Shown here piece by piece: positions 6,260 through 7,747 of a DNA stretch of 7,747 bases; the first letter of the stretch is position 1; each line of letters starts with the position of its first letter. The position numbers and the translations under genes were made by a program. Origin of the DNA: JBILVQ01 sp044370375. Lineage in GTDB: Bacteria > Bacteroidota > Bacteroidia > UBA4408. The notes under the pieces were generated by a model. It made no database searches and was not told where the DNA came from. It saw only the letters and a program-made list of their open reading frames with translations. The stretch lies in contig JBILVQ010000145.1 of the NCBI GenBank assembly GCA_044370375.1, positions 1 to 7,747 on the forward strand, read 5' to 3'.

Positions 6260-6676
6260 TTAGTGCGCTTTTACCGGAAAATTCATCATCACATTCATGC
6301 GAACCTTTACTCCATTTTGAACAGCTGGAGCGAATTTGAGTTTTTCAACCAAAGCCTTCACCTCTTCATTAACTCCGAAACCGGGACCGCTTATGACAAT
6401 CGCATTGGTCACCGTGCTATCGGGATTAACATCAAAACTCATGAGGACTTCACCCGTAACCAATTTATCCTTTGCTTCCTGAGAGTACTTCAGGTTTAAG
6501 TAAACATACTGATAGAGGGCTTGATCTCCCTTAGGGTAAAAAGGTTCAGCATCGGTATTCACCGTCATATTTTGAGGATCATTCATTCCTTCTTTTTTCG
6601 TGGTTTGGGTTTGGCCAAAACTAACACCAGCGCTAAAAACACTGAAAAGAATGGTAAGTTTGATAAGATGTTTCAT
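6260..6676 (-). CDS. Secreted TonB C-terminal-domain protein
   Basis: A 138-residue exported protein with a signal peptide and a TonB C-terminal domain. The signal peptide is MKHLIKLTILFSVFSAGVSFG, with likely cleavage before Gln22 or just after it; there is no lipobox cysteine. After a short polar linker, residues 48-135 form the TonB-like fold: the opening YPKGDQALYQYVYLNLKYS resembles FPGG..AL..Y...NLKYP of Bacteroidota TonB proteins, followed by GEVLMSFDVNPDSTVTNAIV and a final LKFAPAVQNGVKVRMNV. A typical TonB keeps an uncleaved anchor that meets ExbB and a long Pro-rich spacer; both are missing, so it is probably a free periplasmic protein, not an energy transducer. The frame is open to an ATG at 6715, but a -7 element at 6691-6698 and the signal peptide favour 6676. 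It lies 56 bases after cca and 3 bases before the TMTC-like gene. Its role is unknown. Confidence 0.85.
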   Translation of the reverse strand: MKHLIKLTILFSVFSAGVSFGQTQTTKKEGMNDPQNMTVNTDAEPFYPKGDQALYQYVYLNLKYSQEAKDKLVTGEVLMSFDVNPDSTVTNAIVISGPGFGVNEEVKALVEKLKFAPAVQNGVKVRMNVMMNFPVKAH

Positions 6677-6690
6677 GAGGAATGTTTTTT

Positions 6691-6698
6691 CAAAAATA
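6691..6698 (-). promoter_or_regulatory. Bacteroidota -7 element for the TonB-like/TMTC-like pair
   Basis: The minus strand reads TATTTTTG, an exact match to TAnnTTTG, ending 14 bases before the ATG at 6676. It lies in the 56-base gap after cca, so the TonB-like and TMTC-like genes may have their own promoter in addition to any read-through. A TTG lies only 14 bases further upstream (6713-6715), too close to be a good -33 element. Confidence 0.45.
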
Positions 6699-6732
6699 AG
6701 AATTATTGACGACAAGTGTTTCCTTTCTTTCC

Positions 6733-7747
6733 CTAATTTCCTTTTTGGCCTGCAATCAATTTTTGCCCAATTTCCATCATCATTTTTCTGGCCTCCTCAT
6801 AGTCATTTGGGATTTCTCCATCCAGGATGGCCTCTCGTATGGCTGTTTTTATCTGACCAACGAGCGGGGAGGGGCCAATGTTAAAAAACTGCATTATTTC
6901 TTCTCCGGAAACCGGTGGCTGCCAGTTTCTGATTTTGTCCTTTTCTTCAACTTCCTTTAGTTTGCTTTTTACAATTTGAAAATTCTTGAGGTAGCGATGA
7001 ATTTTGTTCGGATTTTTGGTGGTGATATCGGCCTCGCATAAAATCATTAAATGATCAATGTCATCGCCGGCTTCAAACAATAGTCGCCTTACAGCCGAAT
7101 CAGTAACAATATCCTTGGCCAAAACAATGGGTCTTAAATGAAGCAAAACCAACTTTTGTACAAACTTCATTTTTTCGTTCAAGGGTAGTTTAAACTTGCT
7201 GAAAATTTTAGGAACCATGCGGGCTCCTTTGTCCTCGTGCCCATGAAAAGTCCAGCCATGCTGTTTGTCGAACTTTTTTGTGGCAGGTTTGGCAATATCA
7301 TGCAGAATAGCAGCCCATCGTAGCCATAGGTCATCCGATTTTGCTGCCACATTGTTCAGTACTTCAAGGGTATGATTGAAATTATCTTTATGCGATTTAT
7401 CATCAATCGTTTCAACGCCTTTTAACAAGAGAAACTCAGGAAAAATAATTTGCAATAGGCCAGATTCCTGCAACAAATAAAATCCCCTGGCCGGGTTTTG
7501 ACTGAGGATTATTTTGTTTAACTCTTCAGTAATTCTTTCATAGCTTATGATTTTTATTCTTTCTTTTTGGGCCTTGATTGCTTCAAAACTTTTTTCTTCA
7601 ATTTCGAATCCAAGTTGAGTAGCAAACCTTATGGCACGCATCATCCGCAAGGGGTCGTCCGAATAAGTTATTTCAGGGTCGCGGGGTGTGATTAATTTTT
7701 TATCGGCAAGATCTTGCATCCCATTAAACGGATCAATCAGCTTTCCC
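6733..7747 (-). CDS. cca: tRNA CCA-adding nucleotidyltransferase with HD domain (5' end missing)
   Basis: This is the C-terminal part of a class II nucleotidyltransferase that builds or repairs the CCA 3' end of tRNA. The frame runs to the right edge: before the ATG at 7719 it reads GKLIDPFNG, continuing into DLADKKLITPRDP and DDPLRMMRAIRFATQLGFEI, the end of the catalytic head and start of the neck domain. Thus 7719 is an internal methionine. Counting from it, residues 55-100 form the neck helices (ISYERITEELNKI). An HD phosphohydrolase domain follows, with His116, His140-Asp141 (AAILHDIAKP), GHED (160-163) and Asp231. The catalytic carboxylates lie off the window. The HD domain is seen in many bacterial CCA enzymes, where it supports phosphatase or phosphodiesterase activity. 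A poly(A) polymerase is the main alternative and cannot be excluded without the head domain. The gene ends in TAG 56 bases before the TonB-like gene. Confidence 0.9.
   Translation of the reverse strand, partial: GKLIDPFNGMQDLADKKLITPRDPEITYSDDPLRMMRAIRFATQLGFEIEEKSFEAIKAQKERIKIISYERITEELNKIILSQNPARGFYLLQESGLLQIIFPEFLLLKGVETIDDKSHKDNFNHTLEVLNNVAAKSDDLWLRWAAILHDIAKPATKKFDKQHGWTFHGHEDKGARMVPKIFSKFKLPLNEKMKFVQKLVLLHLRPIVLAKDIVTDSAVRRLLFEAGDDIDHLMILCEADITTKNPNKIHRYLKNFQIVKSKLKEVEEKDKIRNWQPPVSGEEIMQFFNIGPSPLVGQIKTAIREAILDGEIPNDYEEARKMMMEIGQKLIAGQKGN

Noticed and set aside
6161..6499. A 112-codon open frame on the plus strand.
   Set aside because: It is antisense to the end of the TonB-like gene and the start of the TMTC-like gene. 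Its phenylalanine-rich residues come from lysine-rich codons and A-runs on the other strand.
6677..6715. An upstream start at 6715 for the TonB-like protein, adding 13 residues.
   Set aside because: The proposed -7 element (6691-6698) lies inside it, and the shorter form begins directly with a normal signal peptide.
6600..6960. Plus-strand open frames of 84 and 94 codons opposite the cca end.
   Set aside because: They overlap each other in different frames and are antisense to a confidently identified gene, with no domain of their own.
7717..7719. ATG at 7719 as the start of the CCA-adding enzyme.
   Set aside because: The frame continues upstream with GKLIDPFNG, a conserved part of the catalytic head, so the gene extends past the window edge.
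1..7747. CRISPR array, tRNA, riboswitch, insertion sequence or phage gene.
   Set aside because: No regularly spaced direct repeats, cloverleaf, transposase or integrase motif, or terminal inverted repeats were found by eye, and no leader is long enough to hold a riboswitch.

Overview
The window reads as ordinary chromosome from a member of the Bacteroidota. The reasons are: TAnnTTTG-type -7 promoter elements close to several start codons; A/T-rich leaders without Shine-Dalgarno sequences; a RimO C-terminus and a DUF1761 protein of the types I associate with this phylum; and a TonB C-terminal-domain protein with a typical Bacteroidota signal peptide. Base composition looks even and moderately AT-rich. 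I see no insertion sequence, phage gene, CRISPR array, tRNA or rRNA. The genus cannot be fixed from this much sequence.

Layout: (1) 1-293, + strand, the 3' end of rimO, cut by the window edge. (2) 294-372, a short convergent gap with two inverted repeats. (3) 373-873, - strand, a four-helix DUF1761 membrane protein. (4) 973-2166, - strand, sucC (succinyl-CoA synthetase beta subunit), followed on its own strand by a clear intrinsic terminator at 926-955. (5) 2167-2344, a 178-base divergent promoter region. (6) 2345-4356, + strand, a two-gene unit: a LolD-type ABC ATPase overlapping by one base a saccharopine dehydrogenase-like protein. (7) 4361-7747, - strand, a three-gene run transcribed right to left: a tRNA CCA-adding enzyme (5' end off the window), a small secreted TonB C-terminal-domain protein, and a large TMTC-like membrane protein with a TPR tail whose start lies 3 bases after the stop of the TonB-like gene. 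No intergenic stretch exceeds 300 bases.

Most of these genes are housekeeping functions that share no pathway: 30S ribosomal protein S12 modification (rimO), the TCA cycle (sucC), lipoprotein export (lolD), lysine/saccharopine metabolism, and tRNA 3'-end maturation (cca). The part worth attention is the left end of the right-hand run. The 631-residue protein carries the conserved landmarks of the eukaryotic TMTC O-mannosyltransferases (DD..IKDN, YRPL, HPLHTE, then TPRs), and it is tightly linked to an exported TonB-like protein. A role in protein O-mannosylation at the cell envelope is a reasonable but unproven inference. I found no convincing new multi-gene system.
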